This document shows positions 36,197 to 47,062 of a stretch of DNA of 64,000 nt, piece after piece (the first letter of the stretch is position 1; each line of letters opens with the position of its first letter). Source of the DNA: Tomitella fengzijianii. GTDB lineage: Bacteria > Actinomycetota > Actinomycetes > Mycobacteriales > Mycobacteriaceae. The notes beneath the pieces were generated by a model, which ran no database searches, had not been told where the DNA came from, and saw nothing but the letters and a program-made list of their open reading frames with translations. Made by a program: the position numbers and the translations under genes. The stretch covers positions 430,679-494,678 of the forward strand of contig NZ_CP041765.1 of assembly GCF_007559025.1 (NCBI RefSeq), given 5' to 3'.

Positions 36197-38101
36197 ATGC
36201 GCTCTGACAAGTCGTGGAACCGCGGGGGCACCCACGCCCGGCGTTCGCGGGCGGGGCTGCGCCGCCGGCTCGTCGCGTGGGGTGCGGTGCCGCTCGCCGC
36301 GGCGCTGGCACTCCCGGTGGCCGCGCAGGTGGTGCCGCAGGCGACGCCCGTCGCCCACGCCGCGCCCGCAGGCGAGGCGGTCCCCGCCGGCGTCAAGGTC
36401 ACCAAGGTGCAGTGGCTGACCGATCGCCGCGTGGCCCTCTGGGTGCACTCGCCGGCCATGAACGAGGACATCCAGGTGCAGATCCTGGTGGGGCGCGACT
36501 GGCACATCGCCCCGGACAAGGACTACCCGGAGCTGCTGATGCTGGACGGGTTGCGCGCCCGCGACGATCAGAGCGGCTGGACGATCGAGACCGACATCGT
36601 CGACTTCTTCGCCGACAAGAACGTCAACGTGGTCCTGCCGGTGGGCGGGCAGTCGAGCTTCTACACCAACTGGGACAAGCCGGACAACGGCAAGAATTAC
36701 CAGTGGGAGACGTTCCTGACCAAGGAGCTGCCGCCGATCCTGCACAACGACTGGCGCACCAGCACGGACAAGGCGGCCATCGCCGGGCTGTCCATGGGCG
36801 GCACCGCCGCGATGATGCTGGCCGAGCGGCACCCGGACATGTTCGACTTCGTCGCCTCGTACTCCGGCATCCTGTCCACCACCTCGCTGGGCATGCCGCA
36901 GGCGATCCAGTTCGCCATGCTCGACGCGGGCGGCTTCCACTCGCAGAACATGTGGGGTCCGCCGTCCGACCCGCGCTGGACCGAGCAGGATCCGCTGCTG
37001 CACGTGGACCAGCTCAAGGGCAAGAGCATCTACATCTCCAGCGGCAACGGATTCGCCGGCCAGTACGACCAGCAGTCCGGCATCCCCGGCATTTCGACGA
37101 ACATCGCGGGCATGGGCCTGGAGATCCTCTCGCGGATGACCTCGCAGAACTTCGCGACCGAGCTCAACAAGAAGGGCATCCCGGCCAACGTGGTCTACCG
37201 GCCGTCCGGCACGCACTCGTGGCCGTACTGGCAGTTCGAGCTGCACCAGTCGTGGCCGCAGATCGCGAAGGCGCTGGACGTGGATCCCGAGGCGCCGGAC
37301 TGCCGGGCCACCGGGGCCATCGGCGACCTCGCCAACGGGGTGTCGTGGCTGGGCCGTTGCGTCACGCCCGAGTACGACGTGCCCGGCGGCCGTGCGCAGG
37401 ACTTCGCCGCCGGCCGGGTGTTCTGGAGCGCCGGGACGGGCGCGAAGATCGTGGCGGGCGCCATCGGCGGGCGTTACCAGCAGGTCGGCGGGCCCGGCGG
37501 GGACCTGGGGCTGCCCGTGAGCAACGAGCTGGCGACTCCGGACGGGAAGGGACGGTACAACTCCTTCCAGAACGGGTCCGTCTACTGGATGCCGCAGACC
37601 GGAGCGCACATGGTCAAGGGGCCGGTGCTCGACAAGTGGGGCTCGCTGGGCTGGGAGGCAGGGGTGCTCGGCTACCCGACGTCCGACCCGCGCCCGATGG
37701 ACGGCGCCTCCGGCACGGTGCAGGACTTCCAGGTCGGCTCGATCTACGTCGGCGACAAGGGCGCCTACGAGGTGCAGGGTGCGATCCGCGACAAGTACAA
37801 CACCCTGGGGGCCGAGGGCGGCGCGATGGGCGTGCCCACGTCCGACGAGACGACCACGCCCAACGGCATCGGCAAGTACAACCGGTTCGACAAGGGCATC
37901 GTCTACTGGACCGCGGGCACCGGAGCCTGGTCGATCAAGTACGGGCCGATCTTCGACGCCTGGGAGGACCAGGGCTTCGAGAACGGGCCGCTCGGATTCC
38001 CCGTGGGAGACCAGCGCGCGGTCCCGGGCGGCGTCGCCCAGGACTTCGAGCACGGCACGATTACGGTGGCGGACGGGAAGACCGAGGTCGCGCAGAAGTG
38101 A
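36197..38101 (+). CDS. Mycolyltransferase with C-terminal LGFP repeats
   Basis: A 634-residue secreted protein in two halves. Residues about 45-375 form an antigen-85-type mycolyltransferase with nucleophile S199 (G-L-S-M-G-G), His H340 (G-T-H-S-W) and LLMLDGLRARDDQSGWTIET. Residues 390-630 carry about four to five LGFP repeats (L-G-L-P-V-S, L-G-Y-P-T-S, M-G-V-P-T-S, L-G-F-P-V-G), which are thought to anchor proteins to the cell wall. The same architecture is known from PS1/cop1-like proteins of Corynebacterium. A long Tat- or Sec-type signal (RRRLVAWGAVPLAAALALPVA) is present. ATG 36197 has AGGAAG upstream; the TTG just before it is less likely. Confidence 0.95.
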   Translation: MRSDKSWNRGGTHARRSRAGLRRRLVAWGAVPLAAALALPVAAQVVPQATPVAHAAPAGEAVPAGVKVTKVQWLTDRRVALWVHSPAMNEDIQVQILVGRDWHIAPDKDYPELLMLDGLRARDDQSGWTIETDIVDFFADKNVNVVLPVGGQSSFYTNWDKPDNGKNYQWETFLTKELPPILHNDWRTSTDKAAIAGLSMGGTAAMMLAERHPDMFDFVASYSGILSTTSLGMPQAIQFAMLDAGGFHSQNMWGPPSDPRWTEQDPLLHVDQLKGKSIYISSGNGFAGQYDQQSGIPGISTNIAGMGLEILSRMTSQNFATELNKKGIPANVVYRPSGTHSWPYWQFELHQSWPQIAKALDVDPEAPDCRATGAIGDLANGVSWLGRCVTPEYDVPGGRAQDFAAGRVFWSAGTGAKIVAGAIGGRYQQVGGPGGDLGLPVSNELATPDGKGRYNSFQNGSVYWMPQTGAHMVKGPVLDKWGSLGWEAGVLGYPTSDPRPMDGASGTVQDFQVGSIYVGDKGAYEVQGAIRDKYNTLGAEGGAMGVPTSDETTTPNGIGKYNRFDKGIVYWTAGTGAWSIKYGPIFDAWEDQGFENGPLGFPVGDQRAVPGGVAQDFEHGTITVADGKTEVAQK

Positions 38102-38147
38102 CGGGCCAGGTTGAGAGGCGGAACGTTTCCACAGTGGTGAGGTCCCG

Positions 38148-38687
38148 ATGAAGAGCACAGCACGCCGCAGCAGGTTCGGCGCGGTGGTGGCCGCGGCGGC
38201 GGTGATCGCCCTCGCCGGCGGCCTGTCCGCGTGCGGCGACAACGAGTCCACGGTGAGTTCCACGCCCAGCGCGGCGACGTCGGCGCCGGCGCCGACGGGC
38301 GCGGCACCCACGGGGGGCGCGGACGCTTCGGCGAAGCCCGTGGACCCGCGGCCCACCGCGGTGCCGAAGACGGCGCCGCCGGAGACGCCGGAGGCGCTGC
38401 CCAGCGACTATCCGGGGCCCACCGACACCGCCCTGACGCAACGCGACCAGGTGTTCCTGGACGCGCTGCGCAGCCAGAAGATCGGATTCGCCGACGCCTC
38501 CGACTCGGCGGTGAGCACGGGCAACTACGTGTGCGCCGCGCAGGGCAGCGACACCCCGGCCGATCAGATCCACGCGACCGTGCTGGCGTCCATCGCGTTG
38601 GACGCGCAGGCGCGGGGGGTGCAGGTGGACGCGGAGAAGGACACGTCCGCGTTCATCGCCACGGCGCAGGGCAAGCTCTGCAAGTGA
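38148..38687 (+). CDS. DUF732-domain lipoprotein
   Basis: A 179-residue secreted lipoprotein. The signal peptide ends with lipobox L-S-A-C-G (Cys about residue 29). A proline/threonine/alanine-rich linker leads to a C-terminal DUF732 domain (FLDALRSQKIGFADASDSA, later G-N-Y-V-C-A and G-K-L-C-K; two cysteines likely paired). Function is unknown in the family. It sits between the LGFP mycolyltransferase and the cutinase-like gene, 46 and 52 bases away, and may be co-expressed with them. Confidence 0.85.
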   Translation: MKSTARRSRFGAVVAAAAVIALAGGLSACGDNESTVSSTPSAATSAPAPTGAAPTGGADASAKPVDPRPTAVPKTAPPETPEALPSDYPGPTDTALTQRDQVFLDALRSQKIGFADASDSAVSTGNYVCAAQGSDTPADQIHATVLASIALDAQARGVQVDAEKDTSAFIATAQGKLCK

Positions 38688-38739
38688 CCGTCTTCATGCA
38701 CTCAGGGGCGGCACCGATCGCAGGGCGGGCGGTGCGGTG

Positions 38740-39747
38740 ATGGCCGCCCGCAAGTCCCGGCGCGGACGCAGGCGCGGCAGGCGGTGGCTCTCGGCCCTCG
38801 TGCTGCTCGCGATCGTCGTGGTCGTCGCGGCAGTCGCCGTATGGCTGCAGCAGCGTCCCCCCGCCCCGCCGCCGCCCGGGCCGGGGCCGTCGCCCACCAC
38901 TCCGCCCCCGCAGGCGCAACCCGCCTCGTGCCCGGACGTGCAGATGGTGGCGGTGCCGGGCACCTGGGAGAGTTCCCCCGACGACGACCCGCATGATCCG
39001 ACCTTCAACTCCAACGCGTTGCTGCTCCAGGTGACGCAGCCTGTGCAGGAGAAGTTCGGCTCCGGCTCCGGGGAGGACGACGGCGGCCGGGTCGACGTGG
39101 TGACGGTTCCGTACGTGGCGCAGTTCGCGCGGCCGTTCGCGCCGCCGGAGGCCACCTACGACGCCAGCCGCAAGGCGGGCACCGAGGCGACGAAGAAGTT
39201 CCTGGCCGACCGCTACGCCGAGTGCCCGTTGACGAGCTACGTGCTCACCGGGTTCTCGCAGGGTGCTGTGATCGCGGGCGACGTCGCCGCGCAGATCGGG
39301 CACGGCAACGGCCCGGTGCCTGCGGACCTCGTGCTGGGCGTGGGGCTGGTCGCCGACGGGCGCCGCGACGCCGGGGCTCCGGGTTCCGCCACGACGCAGC
39401 TGGGCGTGCCCACCGGCGAGGGTGCCGAGGTGATGCTGGGCGGCATGCACGACGTGCCGGGCTTCCCTGGCACCACGATGACCGGCGCCCGGCCGGACGG
39501 CTTCGGCGTGCTCGCCGGCCGCACCGTGCAGATCTGCGCGCCGGGCGACCTCATCTGCGACGCTCCCGCGGATCTCGTCGGCGACCTCATCGGCACCCTG
39601 TCCAAGCTCAGTACGGCGGTCTCCGCCCCGGTGCATGCGCTGTACGCGACCAACCCGATCCTGCCCGGCGGGCAGACCGCCACCCAGTACCTGACCGGCT
39701 GGGCGGAGGATCTGATCGAGGGTGCGCCGCATCCGGCGCACGATTAA
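38740..39747 (+). CDS. Cutinase-like envelope lipase (Rv3802c/Culp6-like)
   Basis: A 335-residue exported serine hydrolase with phospholipase/thioesterase activity in its M. tuberculosis relative, which is essential for the envelope. One membrane or signal segment (WLSALVLLAIVVVVAAVAVWL) is followed by a proline-rich linker. The catalytic Ser is in T-G-F-S-Q-G-A, the Asp in C-A-P-G-D-L-I-C-D and the His in H-A-L-Y-A-T-N; two cysteine pairs match the family. It stands just upstream of fadD32-pks13-accD4, as in M. tuberculosis. GTG-ATG double start; the ATG is used. Confidence 0.93.
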   Translation: MAARKSRRGRRRGRRWLSALVLLAIVVVVAAVAVWLQQRPPAPPPPGPGPSPTTPPPQAQPASCPDVQMVAVPGTWESSPDDDPHDPTFNSNALLLQVTQPVQEKFGSGSGEDDGGRVDVVTVPYVAQFARPFAPPEATYDASRKAGTEATKKFLADRYAECPLTSYVLTGFSQGAVIAGDVAAQIGHGNGPVPADLVLGVGLVADGRRDAGAPGSATTQLGVPTGEGAEVMLGGMHDVPGFPGTTMTGARPDGFGVLAGRTVQICAPGDLICDAPADLVGDLIGTLSKLSTAVSAPVHALYATNPILPGGQTATQYLTGWAEDLIEGAPHPAHD

Positions 39748-40086
39748 CCGGTATCCCTCCGGCGCCGTGGGCGTGCCGGTGGGCCGGTATGGTGACCACG
39801 GGCTTCGGTCGTGCTCCCGCGGGGGCGGCACAGGCAAGGATCAGGCAAGGACGCGGGGCCGGTGGTACCGGCGTGCTACACCGCGTCGCGGGTACTGGCT
39901 TCGCGCACGTGCGGACGCTTCAGTAACATGTTCGTGATCTGCGTCGGCTACGCCTGACGCGGGCGTGCGGCCGGGGGTGTCCCGGTCCACGCGCGCGGTG
40001 GTGGCCGGCGGCGGAACCGAGGGCGCGGCGGCGCAGGAGGGCGCCGGGGTGTCCGCGTGCCTCGAGCGGGACTGACAGGAGTAGGG
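39748..40086 (+). other. 339-base gene-free interval upstream of fadD32
   Basis: No gene is supported. It probably holds the promoter of the fadD32-pks13-accD4 operon; a less GC-rich stretch (39920-39945, TTCAGTAACATGTTCGTGAT) is the best place for it. AGGAG at about 40076-40081 is the ribosome site of fadD32. Confidence 0.5.
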
Positions 40087-41976
40087 ATGGAACTGATCGG
40101 CGACTTCTACGACGACAACGGGCAGGTGAACCTCGACGCGAGGCGCACGCTGGTCGACTACGTCGAGGAGAACACCGTCACCTCCGCGGGGACGCTCGCC
40201 TACCGGTACATCGACTACTCGACGTCGCGTGACGGCGAGGTCCGTGAACTCACCTGGGAGCAGTTCGGGGTGCGTTCGCGCGCCATCGCCGCGCGCCTCC
40301 AGCAGGTCACGCAGCCGGGCGACCGCGTCGCGATCCTCGCGCCGCAGGGGCTCGACTACGTCATCTCCTTCTTCGCCGCGATCTACGCGGGGACCATCGC
40401 GGTGCCGCTGTTCGACCCGGACGAGCCGGGCCACGGCGACAGGCTCGAGGCGGTCCTGGGCGACTGCAAGCCCGCCGCCATCCTCACCGCCACCGGCTCC
40501 GCGGCCGGGGTGCGCAAGCTCTTCCGGCACCTGCCCGCCAAGGAGCGCCCGCGGATCATCGCGGTCGACGCCATCCCCGACGACGTCGCGGACACGTGGA
40601 CGCGGCCCTCGGAAAAGCTGGACTCCATCGCCTACCTGCAGTACACGTCCGGCTCCACGCGTACGCCCGCCGGTGTGGAGATCACCCACCGCGGCGTGCT
40701 GACCAACGCGGCGCAGATGGCCGACGGCATCGGGCTCACGCTGGAGTCGCGGGGCGTCACCTGGCTGCCGCTGTTCCACGACATGGGCCTGCTCACCGTG
40801 ATCCTGCCGGCGGTGGGCGGACGATACGTGACCATCATGTCGCCGCGGGCGTTCGTGCAGCGCCCCGGCCGCTGGATCCGCGAGCTGGCGGCCTCCGGGG
40901 ACGGGGCCCCCACATTCGCGGCGGCCCCCAACTTCGCCTTCGAGCATGCCGCCGTGCGCGGCCTGCCGAAGGAGGGCGAGTCGCTGGACCTGAGCAACGT
41001 GATCGGCCTGATCAACGGCTCGGAGCCGGTGACCACCACGTCCATGCGAAAGTTCAACGAGGCCTTCGAGCCGTACGGGCTTTCGCCGACCGCCATCAAG
41101 CCCAGCTACGGCATGGCCGAGGCGACGCTGTTCGTCTCCACCACCGCGGCCGCCACCCCGGCGCACGTGGTGTACGTGGACCGGGCCGAGCTGGGCCGCG
41201 GACGCATGGCGCAGGTGCCCGAAGACGCGCCCGGCGCGGTGCCGCAGGTGGCGTGCGGGCACGTCGCGGTGAGCCAGTGGGCGACGATCGTCGACCCGGA
41301 GACGGGCGTCGAACAGGCGGACGGCCATGTGGGCGAGATCTGGCTGCACGGCGACAACATCGGCCAGGGGTATTGGGCCCGCCCCGAGGAGACCGAGCAG
41401 ACCTTCCACAACCGGCTGGTCAAGAGGATCGACGACGGCACCCACGCGGAGGGTGCGCCGGACGACGCCAAGTGGATGCGCACCGGCGACTACGGCGTGT
41501 ACTTCGACGGGCAGCTGTTCATCACCGGCCGCGTCAAGGACCTGGTCATCGTCGACGGCCGCAACCACTATCCGCAGGACCTCGAGATCACGGCGCAGGA
41601 GGCGTCCGCCGCCATCCGGCCCGGTTTCGCCGCGGCGTTCTCGGTGCCGCTCAACCAGCTGCCGCCCGAGGTCTTCGGGCATGCCGGCAGCGGGCTCGCC
41701 CCGGACCGCGACGACGCCTCGGAGCAGCTCGTCGTGGTGGCCGAGCGGGCGCCCGGCAAGGGCAAAGCGGATCCGGTCCCCATCGCGGACGCGGTGCGCG
41801 GCGCGATCTCGACGCGGCACGGCGTGACCGCGCGCGACGTGCTGCTGGTTCCGGCGGGCTCGATCCCGCGGACCTCGAGTGGCAAGATCGCAAGACGGGC
41901 ATGCAAGGCCGCCTACATCGAGGGCACGCTGCGTGGCGGCTACACGCAGCAGGCCTTCCCGGACAGCCACGAATAG
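40087..41976 (+). CDS. fadD32: Long-chain fatty-acid AMP ligase FadD32
   Basis: A 629-residue adenylating enzyme that activates the meromycolic acid as acyl-AMP and loads it on the N-terminal carrier domain of Pks13. The AMP-binding motif is [18 protein letters not shown] (about residue 190); later motifs are [18 protein letters not shown] and [20 protein letters not shown]. The last is the FAAL-type hinge. The ATG giving [13 protein letters not shown] has AGGAG upstream; a longer start at 40057 is unlikely. First gene of the mycolate condensation operon. Confidence 0.97.
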   Translation: MELIGDFYDDNGQVNLDARRTLVDYVEENTVTSAGTLAYRYIDYSTSRDGEVRELTWEQFGVRSRAIAARLQQVTQPGDRVAILAPQGLDYVISFFAAIYAGTIAVPLFDPDEPGHGDRLEAVLGDCKPAAILTATGSAAGVRKLFRHLPAKERPRIIAVDAIPDDVADTWTRPSEKLDSIAYLQYTSGSTRTPAGVEITHRGVLTNAAQMADGIGLTLESRGVTWLPLFHDMGLLTVILPAVGGRYVTIMSPRAFVQRPGRWIRELAASGDGAPTFAAAPNFAFEHAAVRGLPKEGESLDLSNVIGLINGSEPVTTTSMRKFNEAFEPYGLSPTAIKPSYGMAEATLFVSTTAAATPAHVVYVDRAELGRGRMAQVPEDAPGAVPQVACGHVAVSQWATIVDPETGVEQADGHVGEIWLHGDNIGQGYWARPEETEQTFHNRLVKRIDDGTHAEGAPDDAKWMRTGDYGVYFDGQLFITGRVKDLVIVDGRNHYPQDLEITAQEASAAIRPGFAAAFSVPLNQLPPEVFGHAGSGLAPDRDDASEQLVVVAERAPGKGKADPVPIADAVRGAISTRHGVTARDVLLVPAGSIPRTSSGKIARRACKAAYIEGTLRGGYTQQAFPDSHE

Positions 41977-42063
41977 CTGCCCGCCCGGGGCGTTTCCGCC
42001 GCGGCGGGGCCCGGTGGGGCTCCGCACACGCACGACATCCGACGAATACATGAAGCAGGTGGC

Positions 42064-45000
42064 ATGACGGACAGCCGGTCGGACAACACCGCAGAGCAGG
42101 ACCAGCCCGCGCCGATGACGGTGGGCGAGCTGCGCGCCTGGCTGGTCGACTGGGTCGCGGAGGCCACGGGGCTGGCCCGCGCCGAGGTGGACATGCACCG
42201 CCCGATGGAGGAGTTCGGGTTGTCCTCGCGGGACGCGGTGGCGCTCAGCGGCGAGATCGAGGACCGCGTGGGCGCCGTCCTCGACGCCACCATCGTCTAC
42301 CAGCACCCCACCATCGCCTCGCTGGCGCAGCGGATCGTCGACGGCCCGTCCGCGGACGAGCCGCAGCCGGTGGACGACGCGTACTTCCTGCAGGGCGGAG
42401 CGGGCATCGGCGGCGCCGACACCCACGACGTCGCGATCGTGGGCGTGTCCACCCGGTTCCCCGGCGCGGGCACCACCCCGGGCGAGATGTGGGAGATGCT
42501 GGCCGCGGGGCGCGACGGCATCGGCGACCTGCCGGACGGCCGCTGGGACGAGTACCGCTCCGACCCGGCGGTGGCGGCCGCCATCGAGGCGGCGAACACC
42601 CGCGGCGGCTACCTGGACGACGTCAAGGGGTTCGACGCGGAGTTCTTCTCGATGTCCCCGCGCGAGGTCGAGCATGTCGACCCGCAGCAGCGGCTGGCGA
42701 TGGAGCTCACCTGGGAGGCCCTCGAGCACGCGCACCTGCCCGCCAACCAGCTGCGCGGCGCGCGCGTCGGCGTGTTCGTGGGTACTTCGGCCAACGACTA
42801 CGCGCTGCTGGAGGCGGCCGATCCGGCCGTGTCGCACCCGTACGGGATCACCGGCAACTCCACGGCGATCGTCGCGAACCGCATCTCGTACTTCTTCGAC
42901 TTCCGGGGCCCGTCGGTGGCGCTGGACACCGCGTGCTCCTCGTCGCTGGTGGCCGTGCACCAGGCGGTGCGGGCGCTGCGCACCGGCGAGGCGGAGCTGG
43001 CCGTCGCCGGCGGCACCAACATGCTCGTCGCCCCGCCCGCCAGCCTCGGCTTCTCCGAGCTGGGCGTCATGGCGCCCGACGGTCGCATCAAGGCCTTCTC
43101 CGACGATGCCGACGGCATGATCCGCTCCGAGGGCGGCGGCATGCTGGTGCTCAAGCGTGTCGCGGACGCGGAACGGGACGGCGACCGGATCCTCGCGGTC
43201 ATCGCGGGCAGCGCCGTCAACCAGGACGGCCGGTCCAACGGGCTGACGGCCCCCAACCCGGAGGCGCAGGTGGACGTGCTGCGCCAGGCGTACCGGGACG
43301 CGGGCATCGTGCCCTCCCAGGTGGACTACATCGAGGCGCACGGCACCGGCACGGTGCTGGGCGACCCCATCGAGGCCGGCGCGCTGGGCCGGGTCGTGGG
43401 AGCGGGCCGCGCGGCCGAGTCGCCGGTGCTGCTGGGCTCCGCCAAGACCAACTTCGGCCATCTCGAGGCGGCCGCCGGCGCGGCGGGGCTGATCAAGGTG
43501 GCGCTGGGCATGTCGCACGGCACCATCCCGGCGTCGCTGAACTTCCGCGCCCCCAACCCGCACATCGACTTCGACGCCGCGCATCTGCGGATGGTCACGG
43601 AGAGCACCCCGTGGCCGCGGTACGGCGGGGCGGCGGTGGCCGGGGTGTCCGGCTTCGGTTTCGGCGGCACCAACGCGCACGTGGTGCTGCGCGAGTACGT
43701 GCCGGCCGACGACGCGGTGGAGCCTGCGGAGGAGCCTGCGGAGGAGAAAAGCGCAGAGTCCGAAAGCGCAGAGTCCGAAAGCGCAGCGGCCGAGGGCGCA
43801 GAGGCTGAGAGTACGGCGGGCGAGAGTGCAGCGGCCGAGACCGTGCTGCTGGCGGTGTCCGGCCCGATGCCGTCGCGCCGCCGTCGCGCCGCCTCGGAGC
43901 TGGCCGACTGGCTGGAGACGGCCGAGGGCAGCCGGACGCCGCTGACCGACGTGGGGCGCACCCTGTCGCGGCGCAACCACGGCCGTTCGCGCGCCGCGGT
44001 GCTCGCCGCGACGCGGTCCGACGCCATCGCCGGGCTGCGGGCGGTCTCGGCGGGCAAGCCCGCGCCGAACGTGCTCGTGGCCGATTCCCCCGCTGCGGAG
44101 GGCCCCGTCTGGGTGTACTCCGGCTACGGTTCCCAGCATCGCAAGATGGCCAAGCAGCTGTACCAGGCCAACGCCGTGTTCCGCGCCGCCATCGACGAGA
44201 TCGACGAGTACATCGACGCCGAATCGGGCTTCCGGGTCGGCGAGATGATCATGGACGACTCCCAGGACTACGGCATCGAGACCTCCCAGGTGGGGATCTA
44301 CGCCATCCAGGTGGCGCTGTCGATCCTGCTGCGCCACCACGGCGCCGAGCCTGCGGGGGTGCTGGGGCACTCGATGGGCGAGGCCTCCGCCGCCTACGTC
44401 TCCGGCGGGCTTTCGCTCGAGGACGCCACGCGGGTGATCTGCGTGCGCTCGCGGCTGATGGACGAGGGCGAGAAGACCGTCACCGGCGACGACATCCGCA
44501 AGATGGCGATCGTCGAGTACAGCGCCGCCGAGATCCACGACGCGCTCAGCGAGTTCCCCGACCTGGAGGTCTGCGTCTACGCGGCCCCCAACCAGACCGT
44601 GATCGGCGGACCCGAGCCGCAGGTGCAGGCGATGGTCGCACGGTGCGAGGAGCTGGGCAAGTTCCACCACGTGCTCAAGACCAACGCCGCCAGCCACACC
44701 TCGCAGGTGGACCCCATCCTGGGCGAACTGGTGGCCGAGCTGGCCGGGCTGGAAACGTTCCCGCTGAAGACGGCCCTGTTCTCCTCGGTGCACGAGGGGC
44801 AGCGGTTCCCCGCGGGCACGACGGAGCTGCACGACGAGGCGCACTGGTCCAAGAACATGCGGCACAGCGTGTACTTCGACCAGGGCGCCAAGAACGCGCT
44901 GGCCGCCGGGCACACGACGTTCGTGGAGTTCGCGCCGAACCCCGTGACGCTCATGTCCATCGCCATGACCTGTTTCGACGCGGGCGTGGCCGAGCCGCAG

Positions 45001-47058
45001 CTGATCCAGACGCTCAAGCGCAAAGAGGACGAGCCGCTGAACGTGCTGCGGGCGCTGGCGTCGCTTTACGTGCACGGCCACAAGGTGGATCTGACAACAC
45101 TTTTCGCTCCCGGTCCGTACGCGGAGCTGCCGCGGACGCCGTGGCTGCGCAAGCCGCTGTGGGTGGACGTGCGCGTGGGCGGCGGGGGAGCCGGCCGCGT
45201 CCCCGGGACGCACGTGGCACTGCCCGACGGCCGCCACGCCTGGGAGATCGCGGCCTCGGCGGTGCCCGACGCCAACGCCCTGGTGCTGGCGGCGGCCGGG
45301 CAGTTGCTCTCGGAGCCGGCGCTGGGCGCCGTGCAGCACCTCGGCGACGTGGACGGTGCGGACACGTTGACCACCACGCTGACTCCGCACCTGGGCGGTG
45401 CCTCGGTGCAGGTGCACGCGCGCGCCGCGGACGGAGGATTCCGGCTGCTCGCCGAGGCGGTCGTCACCTCACCGGCGCCGCTGCCCGAGCGTGCGGTGGT
45501 CGCACCGCGGACCGCAGACGCCGGCGCCGACAGCGCCGAGGCGGACGACGAGTTCGCGGACGCGGATTCGGCCCCCGAACGGTGGGACCCGGACGGCCCG
45601 GTGAGCCTGGAGGACAGGCTGAGCCAGATCGTCGCGGAGTCCATGGGCTTCGCGGCCGAGGACCTGCCGCGGGAGATCCCGTTGATCGAGCTCGGCCTGG
45701 ATTCGCTGATGGCCGTGCGCATCAAGAACCGGGTGGAGTACGAGTTCGACATCCCGCAGTTGCAACTGCAGGCGGTGCGCGACGCCAACCTGCAGGAGGT
45801 GGCCGGTTACCTGCGGTACGCGGTGGACAACCGCGAGGAGGTGGCCGCGCTGGCCGAACAGCAGCAGCGCGAGTCCGAACAGCAGGACGGCCCCGCGCAG
45901 CAGGACGGCCCCGCGCAGCAGGGCGGGGCCGACCCGGCGGCGACGCCCGCCGCGGACAAGGCCCAGGACGTGCCGCCGCGCGACGCGGCCGAGCGGCTGA
46001 CGTTCGGCACGTGGGCGCTGGTGGTCGGGCGTTCCGCGAAGGGGATCTTCACGCCGCTCGGAGACCTCGACGACGCCACGACGGAGGCCCTGGCCGCGCG
46101 CCTCACCGAGCGTGCGGGAGGGGAGATCACCGCGGAGCAGGTGCGGTCCGCCGGCACCATCGAGGAGCTGTCCGGCCCGGTCCGCGATCATCTCGAAGGC
46201 GACGAGGTGGGCCTGGTCCGCACGCTGCGGGCGCGGCCCGAGGGCGGCGGCGCCACTCCCGTGTTCGTCTTCCACCCGGCCGGCGGCTCCACCGTGGTGT
46301 ACGAGCCGCTGCTGCGGCGGCTGCCCGAGGGCACCCCGATGTACGGTTTCGAGCGCGTCGAGGGTGAGATCGCCGAGCGGGCCGAGCAGTACCTGGAGCC
46401 GCTGCGGGAGATCCAGCCGCACGGGCCCTACGTGCTGGCGGGATGGTCGCTCGGCGGAGTGCTCGCCTACGCGGTGGCCAAGCTCCTGCGCGACGCCGGC
46501 GAGGACGTGGCCCTGGTCGGCCTCATCGACGTGGTGATGCCGGGCGAGCAGATCCCGGACACCGAGGACGAGCGCCGCGCGCGCTGGAACCGCTATATAG
46601 CCTTTGCGGAGAAGACCTACGGCGTGGAGGTTCCGCTGCCGGTGGACGAGCTGGCCAAGACCGACGACGAGGGCGCTGTGCGGATCCTCATGGACATGCT
46701 CTCCGGCGTGGACCTGCCCATCCCCGGCGGCGTCATCGAGCACCAGCGCACGTCGTTCCTGGAGAACCGGGCGCTGGCACGGGCGGCGGCGAGCCTGACC
46801 GAGTACGACGGCCCCGCCGTGCTGTACATGGCGGACAGCTACCACGAGGGCGCCATCGAGCTCGAGCCCGCGTACGCCACCCGTGCGGCCGACGGCGGCT
46901 GGGGCGGCGTGCTCCCCGACCTCGAGGTGGTGCAGATCGGCGGCGATCACCTCGCCATCGTCGACGAGCCCTACATTGCGAAGGTCGGCGCCCACATGGG
47001 GCGGCGCCTGCGCGAGATAGAGTCGCGCCGCAGCGCGGCGGACGGCCAGAAGGAGTGA
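42064..47058 (+). CDS. pks13: Polyketide synthase Pks13 (mycolate condensation)
   Basis: A 1664-residue type I synthase that joins the meromycoloyl chain and a carboxylated C24-26 acyl chain, giving the alpha-alkyl beta-keto precursor of mycolic acid, and transfers it to trehalose. Domains in order: N-terminal carrier (phosphopantetheine Ser about 55), ketosynthase (Cys 291 in D-T-A-C-S-S-S), acyltransferase (Ser 770 in G-H-S-M-G-E), C-terminal carrier (Ser 1214 in G-L-D-S-L), thioesterase (Ser 1462 in A-G-W-S-L-G-G). Linkers are low-complexity: Glu/Ser/Ala repeats near residues 555-595 and Gln-Asp-Gly-Pro-Ala repeats near 1275-1290. Same order as in M. tuberculosis. Four bases separate it from accD4. 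Confidence 0.98.
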   Translation: MTDSRSDNTAEQDQPAPMTVGELRAWLVDWVAEATGLARAEVDMHRPMEEFGLSSRDAVALSGEIEDRVGAVLDATIVYQHPTIASLAQRIVDGPSADEPQPVDDAYFLQGGAGIGGADTHDVAIVGVSTRFPGAGTTPGEMWEMLAAGRDGIGDLPDGRWDEYRSDPAVAAAIEAANTRGGYLDDVKGFDAEFFSMSPREVEHVDPQQRLAMELTWEALEHAHLPANQLRGARVGVFVGTSANDYALLEAADPAVSHPYGITGNSTAIVANRISYFFDFRGPSVALDTACSSSLVAVHQAVRALRTGEAELAVAGGTNMLVAPPASLGFSELGVMAPDGRIKAFSDDADGMIRSEGGGMLVLKRVADAERDGDRILAVIAGSAVNQDGRSNGLTAPNPEAQVDVLRQAYRDAGIVPSQVDYIEAHGTGTVLGDPIEAGALGRVVGAGRAAESPVLLGSAKTNFGHLEAAAGAAGLIKVALGMSHGTIPASLNFRAPNPHIDFDAAHLRMVTESTPWPRYGGAAVAGVSGFGFGGTNAHVVLREYVPADDAVEPAEEPAEEKSAESESAESESAAAEGAEAESTAGESAAAETVLLAVSGPMPSRRRRAASELADWLETAEGSRTPLTDVGRTLSRRNHGRSRAAVLAATRSDAIAGLRAVSAGKPAPNVLVADSPAAEGPVWVYSGYGSQHRKMAKQLYQANAVFRAAIDEIDEYIDAESGFRVGEMIMDDSQDYGIETSQVGIYAIQVALSILLRHHGAEPAGVLGHSMGEASAAYVSGGLSLEDATRVICVRSRLMDEGEKTVTGDDIRKMAIVEYSAAEIHDALSEFPDLEVCVYAAPNQTVIGGPEPQVQAMVARCEELGKFHHVLKTNAASHTSQVDPILGELVAELAGLETFPLKTALFSSVHEGQRFPAGTTELHDEAHWSKNMRHSVYFDQGAKNALAAGHTTFVEFAPNPVTLMSIAMTCFDAGVAEPQLIQTLKRKEDEPLNVLRALASLYVHGHKVDLTTLFAPGPYAELPRTPWLRKPLWVDVRVGGGGAGRVPGTHVALPDGRHAWEIAASAVPDANALVLAAAGQLLSEPALGAVQHLGDVDGADTLTTTLTPHLGGASVQVHARAADGGFRLLAEAVVTSPAPLPERAVVAPRTADAGADSAEADDEFADADSAPERWDPDGPVSLEDRLSQIVAESMGFAAEDLPREIPLIELGLDSLMAVRIKNRVEYEFDIPQLQLQAVRDANLQEVAGYLRYAVDNREEVAALAEQQQRESEQQDGPAQQDGPAQQGGADPAATPAADKAQDVPPRDAAERLTFGTWALVVGRSAKGIFTPLGDLDDATTEALAARLTERAGGEITAEQVRSAGTIEELSGPVRDHLEGDEVGLVRTLRARPEGGGATPVFVFHPAGGSTVVYEPLLRRLPEGTPMYGFERVEGEIAERAEQYLEPLREIQPHGPYVLAGWSLGGVLAYAVAKLLRDAGEDVALVGLIDVVMPGEQIPDTEDERRARWNRYIAFAEKTYGVEVPLPVDELAKTDDEGAVRILMDMLSGVDLPIPGGVIEHQRTSFLENRALARAAASLTEYDGPAVLYMADSYHEGAIELEPAYATRAADGGWGGVLPDLEVVQIGGDHLAIVDEPYIAKVGAHMGRRLREIESRRSAADGQKE

Positions 47059-47062
47059 ACCA

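Noticed and set aside
39841-45417. A very long open frame on the minus strand opposite fadD32 and pks13
   Set aside because: It is antisense to two well-supported genes, has no domain and the arginine/glycine/valine-rich make-up of a GC-frame shadow.
45880-45925. A mobile or regulatory DNA repeat
   Set aside because: The repeats are in frame and encode a Gln/Asp/Gly/Pro/Ala linker of Pks13.
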